Assembly (NCBI RefSeq): GCF_013358405.1
Contig: NZ_CP054836.1
Coordinates: forward strand, 248,001 to 312,000
Source of the DNA: Oricola thermophila
GTDB lineage: Bacteria > Pseudomonadota > Alphaproteobacteria > Rhizobiales > Rhizobiaceae
Length of the DNA: 64,000 bases
Reading direction: 5' to 3'
Every line of letters starts with the position of its first letter. Positions within the stretch are counted from its first letter, which is position 1. Positions 54,601-64,000 of the stretch are shown here, one piece after another. The notes beneath the pieces were generated by a model, which did not search any database, had not been told where the DNA came from, and worked only from the letters and a program-made list of their open reading frames with translations. A program made the position numbers and the translations under genes.

Positions 54601-56271
54601 ATGACGATCAATCTTCAAAAGCCGGACATCACCGAACTGAAGCCGCGCATCACGGTCTTCGGCGTCGGCGGTGGCGGCGGCAACGCAGTCAACAACATGA
54701 TCAGTGCCGGCCTCGAGGGCGTGGACTTCGTCGTGGCCAATACCGATGCCCAGGCATTGTCGATGAGCAAGGCGGAGCGCGTGGTCCAGCTCGGTCTCGG
54801 CGTGACCGAAGGCCTCGGCGCCGGCTCGCAGCCGGATATCGGCCGCGCGGCAGCGGAGGAATGCATCGACGAGATCGACGACCACCTCAGCGGCACGCAT
54901 ATGTGCTTCGTGACGGCCGGCATGGGCGGCGGGACCGGTACAGGAGCCGCTCCGGTGGTGGCTCGCGCGGCCCGCGAGAAAGGCATCCTGACCGTTGGCG
55001 TCGTGACCAAGCCGTTCCATTTCGAGGGCAAGCGCCGGATGCGGACCGCCGAGGCGGGCATCGAGGAGCTGCAGCAGTGCGTGGACACGCTGATCGTCAT
55101 CCCGAACCAGAACCTGTTCCGGATCGCGAACGACAAGACGACCTTTGCCGACGCCTTCGGCATGGCCGACCAGGTGCTCTATTCGGGCGTCGCCTGCATC
55201 ACCGATCTCATGGTCAAGGAAGGCCTTATCAACCTCGACTTCGCCGACGTCCGTTCGGTGATGCGCGAGATGGGCAAGGCCATGATGGGAACAGGCGAAG
55301 CCTCGGGCGAAGGTCGGGCAATGGCCGCCGCCGAGGCGGCGATCTCCAATCCGCTGCTTGACGAAACCTCCATGATGGGCGCGCAGGGTCTGCTCATCTC
55401 CATCACCGGCGGTCGCGATATGACGCTGTTCGAAGTCGACGAGGCGGCGACGCGCATTCGCGAGGAAGTCGACCAGGATGCCAATATCATCCTCGGCGCC
55501 ACCTTCGACGAGGCGCTCGAGGGCGTGATCCGCGTCTCCGTGGTGGCAACCGGCATCGAAGCCGCCGCTGCCGAGGGTGGCGCCACGGAATTGCGAGCCC
55601 AGCCGCGTCCGGCTGCCGCCGCTTCCCGCCCGGCCACCGCGCCCGCCGCGCCCGTTGCCGCTCAGACCGCACCGGCTGCGACGGCACCCGCTCCCAAGGA
55701 AGAGGAGCCGGTGAGCGAGGTCGTTCGCGAGGCCGAGCGGGACATGGCCGCTTTTGAGGAAAGGGTGGCAACCGCAACGGCGCAACCCAAGCCGGAGTTC
55801 CGCCCGCAGAGCAAGCTCTTTACCGGGGTTCAGCAGCCGATGCGTGCGGCGCCGGCAACCGCGCCCATTGCCCGTCCGCAGCGGGAAGAGCCTGCCGCCC
55901 AGACGGAAGCGCCGCGCATGCCGCGCGTCGAGGATTTCCCGCCGATGGTCAAGGCCGAGGTGGAGTCCCATGCCGCGCGCACCAATGCAGCCGAGGATGA
56001 CGAACGTGGTCCGCTGGGACTGCTGAAGCGGCTCACGCACGGCCTCGCGCGCGACGAGAAGCCGACCCCTGCGCAGAAGCTGCGCCCGGCAGGTAGCGGC
56101 GTCGAGCAGCGACCCGCCGAACCGCGCCGCCAGCTGTCGCAGGATGCCCAGCTTTATGCGCCGCGCAAGGGACAGCTCGACGATCACGGACGCGCGAATC
56201 CCCAGGGATCAGCTTCCGCGGAGGAAGACCAGCTGGACATTCCGGCCTTCCTTCGCCGGCAGGCAAACTGA
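54601..56271 (+). CDS. ftsZ: Cell division protein FtsZ
   Basis: 556 residues, much longer than E. coli FtsZ (383) because of the extended linker usual in rhizobia. The tubulin-like GTPase domain (about 1-320) has [15 protein letters not shown], the tubulin signature [16 protein letters not shown] (about 105-120), and [11 protein letters not shown]. It is followed by an Ala/Pro/Glu-rich disordered linker (about 325-540) and the conserved C-terminal peptide [13 protein letters not shown], which binds FtsA. The ATG at 54601 with AAAGGA 8 bases upstream is preferred; an ATG at 54592 is possible. Last gene of the dcw operon, before a strong terminator. Confidence 0.97.
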   Translation: MTINLQKPDITELKPRITVFGVGGGGGNAVNNMISAGLEGVDFVVANTDAQALSMSKAERVVQLGLGVTEGLGAGSQPDIGRAAAEECIDEIDDHLSGTHMCFVTAGMGGGTGTGAAPVVARAAREKGILTVGVVTKPFHFEGKRRMRTAEAGIEELQQCVDTLIVIPNQNLFRIANDKTTFADAFGMADQVLYSGVACITDLMVKEGLINLDFADVRSVMREMGKAMMGTGEASGEGRAMAAAEAAISNPLLDETSMMGAQGLLISITGGRDMTLFEVDEAATRIREEVDQDANIILGATFDEALEGVIRVSVVATGIEAAAAEGGATELRAQPRPAAAASRPATAPAAPVAAQTAPAATAPAPKEEEPVSEVVREAERDMAAFEERVATATAQPKPEFRPQSKLFTGVQQPMRAAPATAPIARPQREEPAAQTEAPRMPRVEDFPPMVKAEVESHAARTNAAEDDERGPLGLLKRLTHGLARDEKPTPAQKLRPAGSGVEQRPAEPRRQLSQDAQLYAPRKGQLDDHGRANPQGSASAEEDQLDIPAFLRRQAN

Positions 56272-56299
56272 CACTGGCGAATTGTAACGGATTGAAATG

Positions 56300-56327
56300 A
56301 AAGGCCGCGACAAGCGGCCTTTTGTTC
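56300..56327 (+). terminator. Rho-independent terminator after ftsZ
   Basis: AAAGGCCGC (56300-56308), loop GACAA, GCGGCCTTT (56314-56322), followed by TGTTCTTT. Nine perfect base pairs and a T-rich tail make this a confident terminator, 29 bases after the ftsZ stop. The remaining gap to lpxC, 56331-56540, is relatively AT-rich and presumably holds the lpxC promoter, but I see no clear -35/-10 pair. Confidence 0.9.
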
Positions 56328-56540
56328 TTTGTTAACCAACTGAAATAGCTGATTTTTTAACAAATATGCATGACGCAGGGCGTGGTAACAGTCGGTAAAA
56401 AAGCGTGATTGGCTCAAGCGCCGACTCAAAGATATTGTCCACGCCTTGAGGGGAGTGTTTTTCGGCCTCGCGGTCGAAAAGGTTAATGTGTATTTGCCAA
56501 CCATGTTGCGCCATCGGGCGTGGCGTGAATGGGAAGGCCG

Positions 56541-57497
56541 ATGGGGACACAATTGCTAGGATATCAAGCAACGCTTTGTGAGAAAGCAGTACTATCGGGC
56601 GTAACCGTTCACTCCGGCGAGCAGGTTTCCATATCTCTCCTCCCGGCTGCTCCCAATACTGGAGTCAAATTCCGGCGAATCTTTGAAGATGGCACGACTT
56701 CGGAGGTCATGGCCGTTGCAGGGCAGGTCGGCGCCACGGACCTCTGCACCATGATCGGCGATCCTGCCGGCGTTCACATTGCCACCATAGAGCACCTTAT
56801 GGCCGCCATCTGGGCGACCGGGCTCGACAACGTCATCATCGAACTCGATGGAAACGAAGTGCCGGTCATGGACGGTTCGAGCCGCGTGTTCATCGATGCG
56901 ATCGACGAGGCCGGAATCGTGCATCACGCGGTCAAGCGGCGCTATGTCCGGGTGAAGAAGACTGTTCGTGTCGAGATCGGCGGCTCCTGGGCCGAGTTTC
57001 GTCCCTATTCCGGCACCCGGTTCGAGGTCGTGATCGATTTCGATAGCCCGCTTATCGGTCGCCAGGAGTTCAAGTCGGATGTGGACGAGGACGTGTTCCG
57101 CGAGGAACTTGCCGATGCGCGCACTTTCGGCTTCATGAAGGATGTCGAGCGGCTCTGGGCCTCCGGGCACGCACTCGGTTCCTCTCTCGAGAATTCCGTT
57201 GTGATCAGCGACGATCACACCATCATCAATCCGGAAGGCCTGCGGTACCGCGACGAATTCGTGCGTCACAAGACGCTGGACGCAGTGGGTGACCTGGCGC
57301 TGGCCGGCGCGCAGTTCATCGGATGCTACGCTTCCTATCGCGGCGGTCACAGGTTGAACGCTGCGGCGCTGAAAGCGCTTCTGACAGATCGTACGGCCTA
57401 CGAGATCGTCGAGACCCCGGAAAAGCGGGAACGCGTGTTTTCCGGCGATTTCGTCACCGTTGCCGCCGCTCCCGCCTACGCTCCCTGGATGCTCTGA
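56541..57497 (+). CDS. lpxC: UDP-3-O-acyl-N-acetylglucosamine deacetylase
   Basis: 318 residues. Zinc-dependent deacetylase, second and committed step of lipid A synthesis. Zinc ligands: TIEHLMAAIW (His85), RHKTLDAVGDLAL (His243, Asp247); general acid in RGGHRLNA (His270). ELDGNEVPVMDGSS is a second hallmark. The ATG at 56541 is preferred; GGGAAGG overlaps the upstream ATG 56529, which is an alternative. Alone after the dcw terminator; bamD follows after 184 bases. Confidence 0.97.
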   Translation: MGTQLLGYQATLCEKAVLSGVTVHSGEQVSISLLPAAPNTGVKFRRIFEDGTTSEVMAVAGQVGATDLCTMIGDPAGVHIATIEHLMAAIWATGLDNVIIELDGNEVPVMDGSSRVFIDAIDEAGIVHHAVKRRYVRVKKTVRVEIGGSWAEFRPYSGTRFEVVIDFDSPLIGRQEFKSDVDEDVFREELADARTFGFMKDVERLWASGHALGSSLENSVVISDDHTIINPEGLRYRDEFVRHKTLDAVGDLALAGAQFIGCYASYRGGHRLNAAALKALLTDRTAYEIVETPEKRERVFSGDFVTVAAAPAYAPWML

Positions 57498-57681
57498 GGC
57501 TGTCTCTGAAGGACCCGGGGCCGCATAATCCCAAATCCATTGCAAGTGCGCGATCACCGAGATTGACGGATCGCCACAAAATCGCGACATTCCGGTCGCA
57601 CGGCGTTGCCCGGCGGAGGGCGAACCGGTATGCACGCAATGCAACCGGGGGTACACCGCGGGGCAGAACGGGAATTTGACC

Positions 57682-58557
57682 ATGGCGACGACGTCTTACG
57701 GAAATGCAGCGCGATCGGGACGAACGGCCTTGCGTGTCGCGATCATCGTTGCGTGCGCAGGTTTTGTCACCGCCTGTCAGTCTAAGACCGATGCGCTTGA
57801 TCTGTCCGGTTATGTCGACACGATCGAGCCTGCGGATGTGCTGTACAATCAGGGTCTTGCGAACATGAACGCCGGGCGGTTGCGGGAGGCGGCGAAGAAA
57901 TTCGAGGCGGTCGATCGCCAGCATCCCTATTCGGAATACGCGCGCAAGGCCAACGTGATGGCCGCTTACACATCCTACAAGCTGGGAAACTACGACGAAG
58001 CCATCCAGGCGGCGCGTCGTTTCGTCAATCTCTACCCGACGGACGAAGACGCGTCATATGCGCAATACATCATCGGCTTGTCCTATTTCGCCCAGATGCC
58101 GGAAGTGACGCGCGACCAGCGGGATACCAAGCTCGCGGTACAGAACTTCAACGAGCTCCTGGAGCGGTATCCCGGTTCGATCTACGAGGAAGACGCCAAG
58201 GCCAAGATTCGCGCCGCCCGCGACCAGCTTGCCGGCAAGGAGATGCAGGTTGGCCGTTACTATCTCGAACGGCGTGAGTATCCCGGCGCCATCAACCGCT
58301 TTCGCAACGTGGTAGAGGACTATGCGAACACGCGTCATGTCGAGGAGGCATTGGCGCGCCTGGTCGAGACCTATTACGCGATGGGGCTTGTGTCGGAAGC
58401 GCAGACCGCAGCGGCAGTTCTCGGTCACAATTTCCCGGATAGCCAATGGTATGCCGATTCCTATGCCTTGCTGCAGTCGGGCGGCCTGGAGCCACGCGAG
58501 AACACCGGGTCGTGGATTTCGAGAATCGGGGGCCGTATCATCGGTGCTGAAGGCTAG
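57682..58557 (+). CDS. bamD: Outer membrane assembly lipoprotein BamD
   Basis: 291 residues. A lipoprotein signal ends with the lipobox GFVTACQSK, acylated Cys at about 33. Five TPR-like helical pairs follow, for example [21 protein letters not shown] and [16 protein letters not shown]. BamD is an essential partner of BamA in inserting outer-membrane proteins. An ATG at 57682 gives the expected signal peptide. recN starts 47 bases after it, the usual order in alphaproteobacteria (lpxC - bamD - recN - ligA). Confidence 0.94.
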   Translation: MATTSYGNAARSGRTALRVAIIVACAGFVTACQSKTDALDLSGYVDTIEPADVLYNQGLANMNAGRLREAAKKFEAVDRQHPYSEYARKANVMAAYTSYKLGNYDEAIQAARRFVNLYPTDEDASYAQYIIGLSYFAQMPEVTRDQRDTKLAVQNFNELLERYPGSIYEEDAKAKIRAARDQLAGKEMQVGRYYLERREYPGAINRFRNVVEDYANTRHVEEALARLVETYYAMGLVSEAQTAAAVLGHNFPDSQWYADSYALLQSGGLEPRENTGSWISRIGGRIIGAEG

Positions 58558-58604
58558 GGCCGACAAGTCCTTATCGCACCGGAACCGCCAGGGGCTGAAC
58601 GAAC

Positions 58605-60275
58605 ATGCTATCGCAGCTTTCGATTCGTGACATCGTCCTGATCGAAGCGCTCGATATCGACTTTTCCAAGGGATTATCCGTGCTGACCGGCGAGACCGGC
58701 GCCGGCAAGTCGATCCTCCTCGATGCCCTGTCTATGGCGCTGGGGGCGCGTGGTGATGCTTCCCTGGTGCGGCATGGCGCGAGCCATGGGCAGGTCACGG
58801 CAATGTTTGATCTCGCGCCCGGCCATTCCGTTCGGAAACTGCTGGAGGAAAGCGGCATCGATGCGGATCCCGGTGAACCGGTGATACTGCGCCGCATGCA
58901 ATCCAGCGACGGGCGTACACGCGGTTTCGTCAACGATCAGCCGGCGAGCGCCAGCCTTCTCAGGACGATAGCTCGCAATCTTGTCGAGATTCACGGCCAG
59001 CATGACGATCGGGCGCTTGTCGACGTTTCAACGCATCGCGAACTGCTGGATGCCTTCGGTGGTCTCAAGGTCGAGGTCGGGCACGTGGCAGAACTCTACC
59101 GGGGATGGAAGACAGCAGAACGCTTGCTGGCAGAGTATCGTGCCAAGGTCGAGGAGACTTCTCGCGAGGCAGATTACCTGAAGGCTTCATACGAGGAACT
59201 TTCGGCATTGGCCCCCGAGCCGGGCGAAGAGGAGGTATTGGCGGAACGACGGGCGCAGATGATGCGAGCCGAGAAGATCGCCAGTGACCTGGCGGAGGCG
59301 CATGAGGTTCTTTCAGGTCAGGCATCACCGGTCCCGCATATCGCCAGCCTGTTGCGGAGACTGGAACGAAAAGCCGCCGAGGCGCCCGGTCTATTGGAGG
59401 AGGTGAATGCCTCGCTGGGCTCGGCGCTCGATCATCTGGCAGATGCGCAAAGCCGTATAGAGATTGCCGTCAATACCAGCGATTTTGATCCGCATGAACT
59501 GGAGTCGGTCGAGGAGCGCCTGTTCGCTTTGCGGGCGGCATCGCGGAAGTTCAACGTAGCCGTCGACGAGTTGCCGGCATTGGCCGTGCAATTTGCCGAC
59601 CAGCTGGCGGAACTTGATGCGGGCGAGGATCGACTTCGGGAGTTGGAAAAGACGGCGACCGAGGCGCGCGACATGTATGATCGCGCGGCGGCGTCCCTGT
59701 CGGAAGCGCGCGCGAAGGCACGTGATGCCCTGGTCGCGGCGGTGATGGCGGAACTGCCCGACCTCAAGCTCGAGCGTGCCGAATTCATCGTCCAGATGGA
59801 TAGCGATCCGCAGCAGCGTTCGGAGGAAGGGATCGACCGCATCGAGTTCTGGGTGCGCACGAACCCCGGCACACGGCCGGGACCGATGATGAAAGTCGCC
59901 TCCGGGGGCGAGCTGTCGCGGTTCCTGCTCGCCTTGAAAGTCGCGCTTGCCGACCGGGGTTCGGCTCCGACGCTGGTGTTCGACGAGATCGATACGGGTG
60001 TCGGCGGCGCGGTGGCAGATGCCATCGGAGCGCGGCTTGCACGGCTGGCGGACAAGGTGCAGGTGCTTTCCGTGACGCACGCCCCGCAGGTTGCCGCGCG
60101 GGCTCGCACTCATTACCTGATTTCTAAAGCTGCATCGCATGGCGAACAGGTCGTTACCTCCGTTGCGTGCATGGGCGACGACGAAAGGCGGGAGGAAATC
60201 GCTCGCATGCTGGCGGGTGCCACGATCACCGATGAGGCGCGTGCCGCCGCAGCGCAGTTGCTGAATGCCGGCTGA
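58605..60275 (+). CDS. recN: DNA repair protein RecN
   Basis: 556 residues, an SMC-like ATPase for double-strand break repair. Walker A LTGETGAGKSILLDALSMAL (about 26-45), central coiled coil (about 150-370) with the joint Gln-His in EIHGQHDDRALVD, signature ASGGELSRFLLALKVAL, Walker B TLVFDEIDTGVGG and SVTHAPQVAARA with the switch histidine. The ATG at 58605 is 47 bases after bamD. ligA begins 86 bases after its stop. Confidence 0.96.
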   Translation: MLSQLSIRDIVLIEALDIDFSKGLSVLTGETGAGKSILLDALSMALGARGDASLVRHGASHGQVTAMFDLAPGHSVRKLLEESGIDADPGEPVILRRMQSSDGRTRGFVNDQPASASLLRTIARNLVEIHGQHDDRALVDVSTHRELLDAFGGLKVEVGHVAELYRGWKTAERLLAEYRAKVEETSREADYLKASYEELSALAPEPGEEEVLAERRAQMMRAEKIASDLAEAHEVLSGQASPVPHIASLLRRLERKAAEAPGLLEEVNASLGSALDHLADAQSRIEIAVNTSDFDPHELESVEERLFALRAASRKFNVAVDELPALAVQFADQLAELDAGEDRLRELEKTATEARDMYDRAAASLSEARAKARDALVAAVMAELPDLKLERAEFIVQMDSDPQQRSEEGIDRIEFWVRTNPGTRPGPMMKVASGGELSRFLLALKVALADRGSAPTLVFDEIDTGVGGAVADAIGARLARLADKVQVLSVTHAPQVAARARTHYLISKAASHGEQVVTSVACMGDDERREEIARMLAGATITDEARAAAAQLLNAG

Positions 60276-60331
60276 CGCGGAGGTGGTGGATCGCGACGAA
60301 ATCGGCTTGCGGGTCGGGGTTTCGGCGCTAA

Positions 60332-62482
<2,151 letters not shown>

Positions 62483-62493
62483 CATCCTGGGGC

Positions 62494-62516
62494 GGAGTTG
62501 TCGCGGTGACAATTCC
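62494..62516 (+). other. Hairpin between ligA and azlC
   Basis: GGAGTTGTC (62494-62502), loop GCGGT, and GACAATTCC (62508-62516) pair over nine positions in RNA, one of them a G-U pair. It begins 12 bases after the ligA stop and has no T run behind it. It may be a weak terminator; an operator is also possible. Low confidence. Confidence 0.35.
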
Positions 62517-62569
62517 GGCCGTGACACGTCAATAATGTTGACCTATACGAGCTGCCCGGGAGACGAGAT

Positions 62570-63268
62570 ATGTCAGTCAAGCAGGACTTTGGCGATGCCC
62601 TGAGGGCGGCGGTGCCCGTCATTCTCGCCGCAGGGCCGTTCGGACTGCTGTTCGGGGCGATTGCCGTGGACAACGGATTTACCGTCGGCGAAGCCGTCCT
62701 GATGAGCGCAACCGTCTATGCCGGGGCCAGCCAGATGGTCGGGATCGACCTGTTCGGTGACAAGATCGAACCGTGGCTGATTGTCTTTTCCATCTTTGCC
62801 GTCAATTTCAGGCATGTTCTCTATTCGGCCGTTATCGGCCGGAAAATCGGCCATTGGACGGCATTTCAGCGCTATGTCGGGTTCTTTCTGCTTATCGATC
62901 CGCAATTCGCCGAGGCGGAAAAGCGAACGGAGAATGGCAAGCCACTAAGCTTTGCCTGGTACATGGGCCTTGCCATTCCGATCTATCTGAGTTGGGTGGC
63001 GGAAGGTTTCCTTGGCGCCACGTTCGGCAAGCTGGTGGAAAATCCGGCGGACTACGGCATCGATTTTCTGCTGCCGATCTACTTCCTGGGCTTGGTCATG
63101 GGCTTTCGCAAACGGCCGAACTGGTTGCCGGTGGTCATGGTCAGCGCCGTGGCCTCGATCGGCGCCTATGCAGTGGTCGGATCACCCTGGCACGTTTCGA
63201 TCGGCGCACTGGCCGGCGTGGCATCGGCCGCAGCTATCGGAACCCAACCGAAAGAGGCGAGGGAATAG
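62570..63268 (+). CDS. azlC: AzlC family branched-chain amino acid exporter, large subunit
   Basis: 232 residues with about seven membrane helices. AzlC signatures are AAVPVILAAGPFGLLFGAIA at the N-terminus and SATVYAGASQMVGIDLFG in helix 2, NFRHVLYSAVIG and the later LPIYFLGLVMGFRKR. With AzlD it exports branched-chain amino acids or analogues such as azaleucine. A GAGAGATAT-like stretch precedes the ATG at 62570. It starts 87 bases after ligA, and azlD follows two bases after its stop. Confidence 0.92.
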   Translation: MSVKQDFGDALRAAVPVILAAGPFGLLFGAIAVDNGFTVGEAVLMSATVYAGASQMVGIDLFGDKIEPWLIVFSIFAVNFRHVLYSAVIGRKIGHWTAFQRYVGFFLLIDPQFAEAEKRTENGKPLSFAWYMGLAIPIYLSWVAEGFLGATFGKLVENPADYGIDFLLPIYFLGLVMGFRKRPNWLPVVMVSAVASIGAYAVVGSPWHVSIGALAGVASAAAIGTQPKEARE

Positions 63269-63270
63269 CC

Positions 63271-63573
63271 GTGGAATTGTCGACCATATCGTGGATCATA
63301 CTTGCCGGAGCGGTCGCGACCTATGTGACGCGTATCGGAGGGTACCTGGTATTGTCGCGATTTACGTCGATCCATCCCCGCGTAGAGGCCGCGCTCAATG
63401 CCGTGCCCGCGGCAGTCCTGACCACTCTGGTCGCGCCGGCTGCTATTTTTACCGGACCGGCGGAGACGGCGACCATCATCCTCTGTTTCCTGGCCGCCTT
63501 CTACCTGCCTTTCATGGCCATGTTCGGCCTGGGCTGGATCGCGATACTGACATTGCGCACAGTCATCGGCTGA
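63271..63573 (+). CDS. azlD: AzlD family branched-chain amino acid exporter, small subunit
   Basis: 100 residues with three to four membrane helices. It matches the AzlD family: WIILAGAVATYVTRIGGYLV at the start, AALNAVPAAVLTTLVAPAAI in the middle and LPFMAMFGLGW near the end. The GTG at 63271 lies two bases after the azlC stop with GAGGGA upstream; the earlier in-frame codons overlap azlC in another frame. Its last 11 bases overlap the pepP end on the opposite strand. Confidence 0.9.
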   Translation: MELSTISWIILAGAVATYVTRIGGYLVLSRFTSIHPRVEAALNAVPAAVLTTLVAPAAIFTGPAETATIILCFLAAFYLPFMAMFGLGWIAILTLRTVIG

Positions 63574-64000
63574 TCCGGGCGGTCATTTCCTCCAGCCAGC
63601 CCAGGACATTCCGGTCTTCGACCAGCGGCGAAATCTCGTCGCGAACGCGCGCATGATAGGCATTCAGCCAGTCAAGCTCCGCATCGCTCAGCAAGGTGAC
63701 ATCCACGAGCCGGCGGTCGATCGGGCACAGTGTCAACGTCTCGAAGGAATGCATCGCGATTTCGCCGCCCTCAGGAATCTCGGCCGGCCGGACGAGTACG
63801 AGATTCTCGATGCGGATGCCGTGCGAACCGGCCTTGTAGTATCCCGGCTCGTTGGAAACGATCATGCCGGGCAGGAGTTCCTGCATGCCGCGTTTGGAGA
63901 TGCTTTGCGGGCCTTCGTGCACACCGAGAAACGAGCCGACGCCGTGGCCCGTGCCGTGCGCATAATCGAGACCGGCCTGCCATAGCGCATTGCGGGCCAG
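63563..64000 (-). CDS. pepP: Aminopeptidase P (M24 family), C-terminal part
   Basis: The gene runs off the right edge on the minus strand; 145 C-terminal codons are seen. The M24 'pita-bread' metal ligands are readable: GTGHGVGSFLGVHEGP with the His ligand, VSNEPGYYKAG with Glu, and HSFETLTLCP with the last Glu. These fit an Xaa-Pro aminopeptidase (PepP family), which removes N-terminal residues preceding proline. Convergent with azlD, overlapping it by 11 bases. The start and N-terminal domain lie outside the window. Confidence 0.9.
   Translation of the reverse strand: MARNALWQAGLDYAHGTGHGVGSFLGVHEGPQSISKRGMQELLPGMIVSNEPGYYKAGSHGIRIENLVLVRPAEIPEGGEIAMHSFETLTLCPIDRRLVDVTLLSDAELDWLNAYHARVRDEISPLVEDRNVLGWLEEMTARISR

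Noticed and set aside
54583..56187. 534-codon open frame on the minus strand opposite ftsZ
   Set aside because: Rich in Arg, Gly and His with no recognised domain; ftsZ on the plus strand explains this stretch fully.
56331..56361. TTAACC with a later TTAA as a CtrA site before lpxC
   Set aside because: The two elements are 21 bases apart, which does not match the known motif.

Overview
The window is chromosomal DNA of high GC content from an alphaproteobacterium, most likely a member of the Hyphomicrobiales (Rhizobiales). The grounds are the conserved block murA - DUF2948 - hisD - UPF0262 - infA - maf - yacG, a complete division and cell-wall (dcw) cluster with ftsZ encoding a long variable linker, UPF0262 and DUF2948 families restricted mainly to alphaproteobacteria, and frequent GTG and TTG starts. 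No phage, insertion sequence or CRISPR array is visible. I cannot name the genus from sequence alone.

Bases 1-4250 hold the end of a FecR-domain protein, a CHASE2 adenylate/guanylate cyclase, and a TetR regulator divergent from an NAD(P)H-binding oxidoreductase and a DUF1772 membrane protein, with three tandem palindromes in the divergent gap. Bases 4319-9522 carry a compact sugar-glycerate locus: a pyrophosphate-type phosphofructokinase, a GH13 sugar phosphorylase (probably glucosylglycerate phosphorylase), glucosyl-3-phosphoglycerate synthase and its HAD phosphatase. Making and breaking enzymes are encoded on opposite strands and meet tail to tail. Bases 9793-17879 hold a carbohydrate-type ABC importer, a two-domain glycerophosphodiester phosphodiesterase, a LacI regulator and an inositol-monophosphatase-family enzyme, headed by a perfect 16-bp LacI-type palindrome.

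Bases 18276-24652 encode a small DMT-type permease and a BMP-type nucleoside/base ABC importer coupled to a cytosine-deaminase-like amidohydrolase. A tRNA-Thr(GGT) gene, a 61-residue basic protein and a second ABC importer (NMT1/THI5-like) follow up to 27868. The housekeeping block 28001-32899 makes UDP-GlcNAc enolpyruvyl transferase, histidinol dehydrogenase, IF-1, Maf and YacG. A GGDEF-EAL protein and the RNase P RNA gene (rnpB) separate it from the dcw cluster.

The dcw cluster (35601-56271) runs mraZ, rsmH, ftsL, ftsI, murE, murF, mraY, murD, ftsW, murG, murC, murB, [thioesterase, MATE transporter], ddl, ftsQ, ftsA, ftsZ. Most genes overlap or nearly touch, four TCCCAT repeats at exact 10-bp spacing upstream of mraZ look like the MraZ operator, and a strong terminator follows ftsZ. 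After it come lpxC, bamD, recN and ligA, an azlCD branched-chain amino acid exporter pair, and the 3' part of an aminopeptidase P gene on the minus strand. I find no clearly unprecedented system; the most unusual assemblies are the glucosylglycerate/PPi-phosphofructokinase locus, the tandem-GDPD importer operon, and the insertion of a thioesterase and MATE gene inside the dcw cluster.
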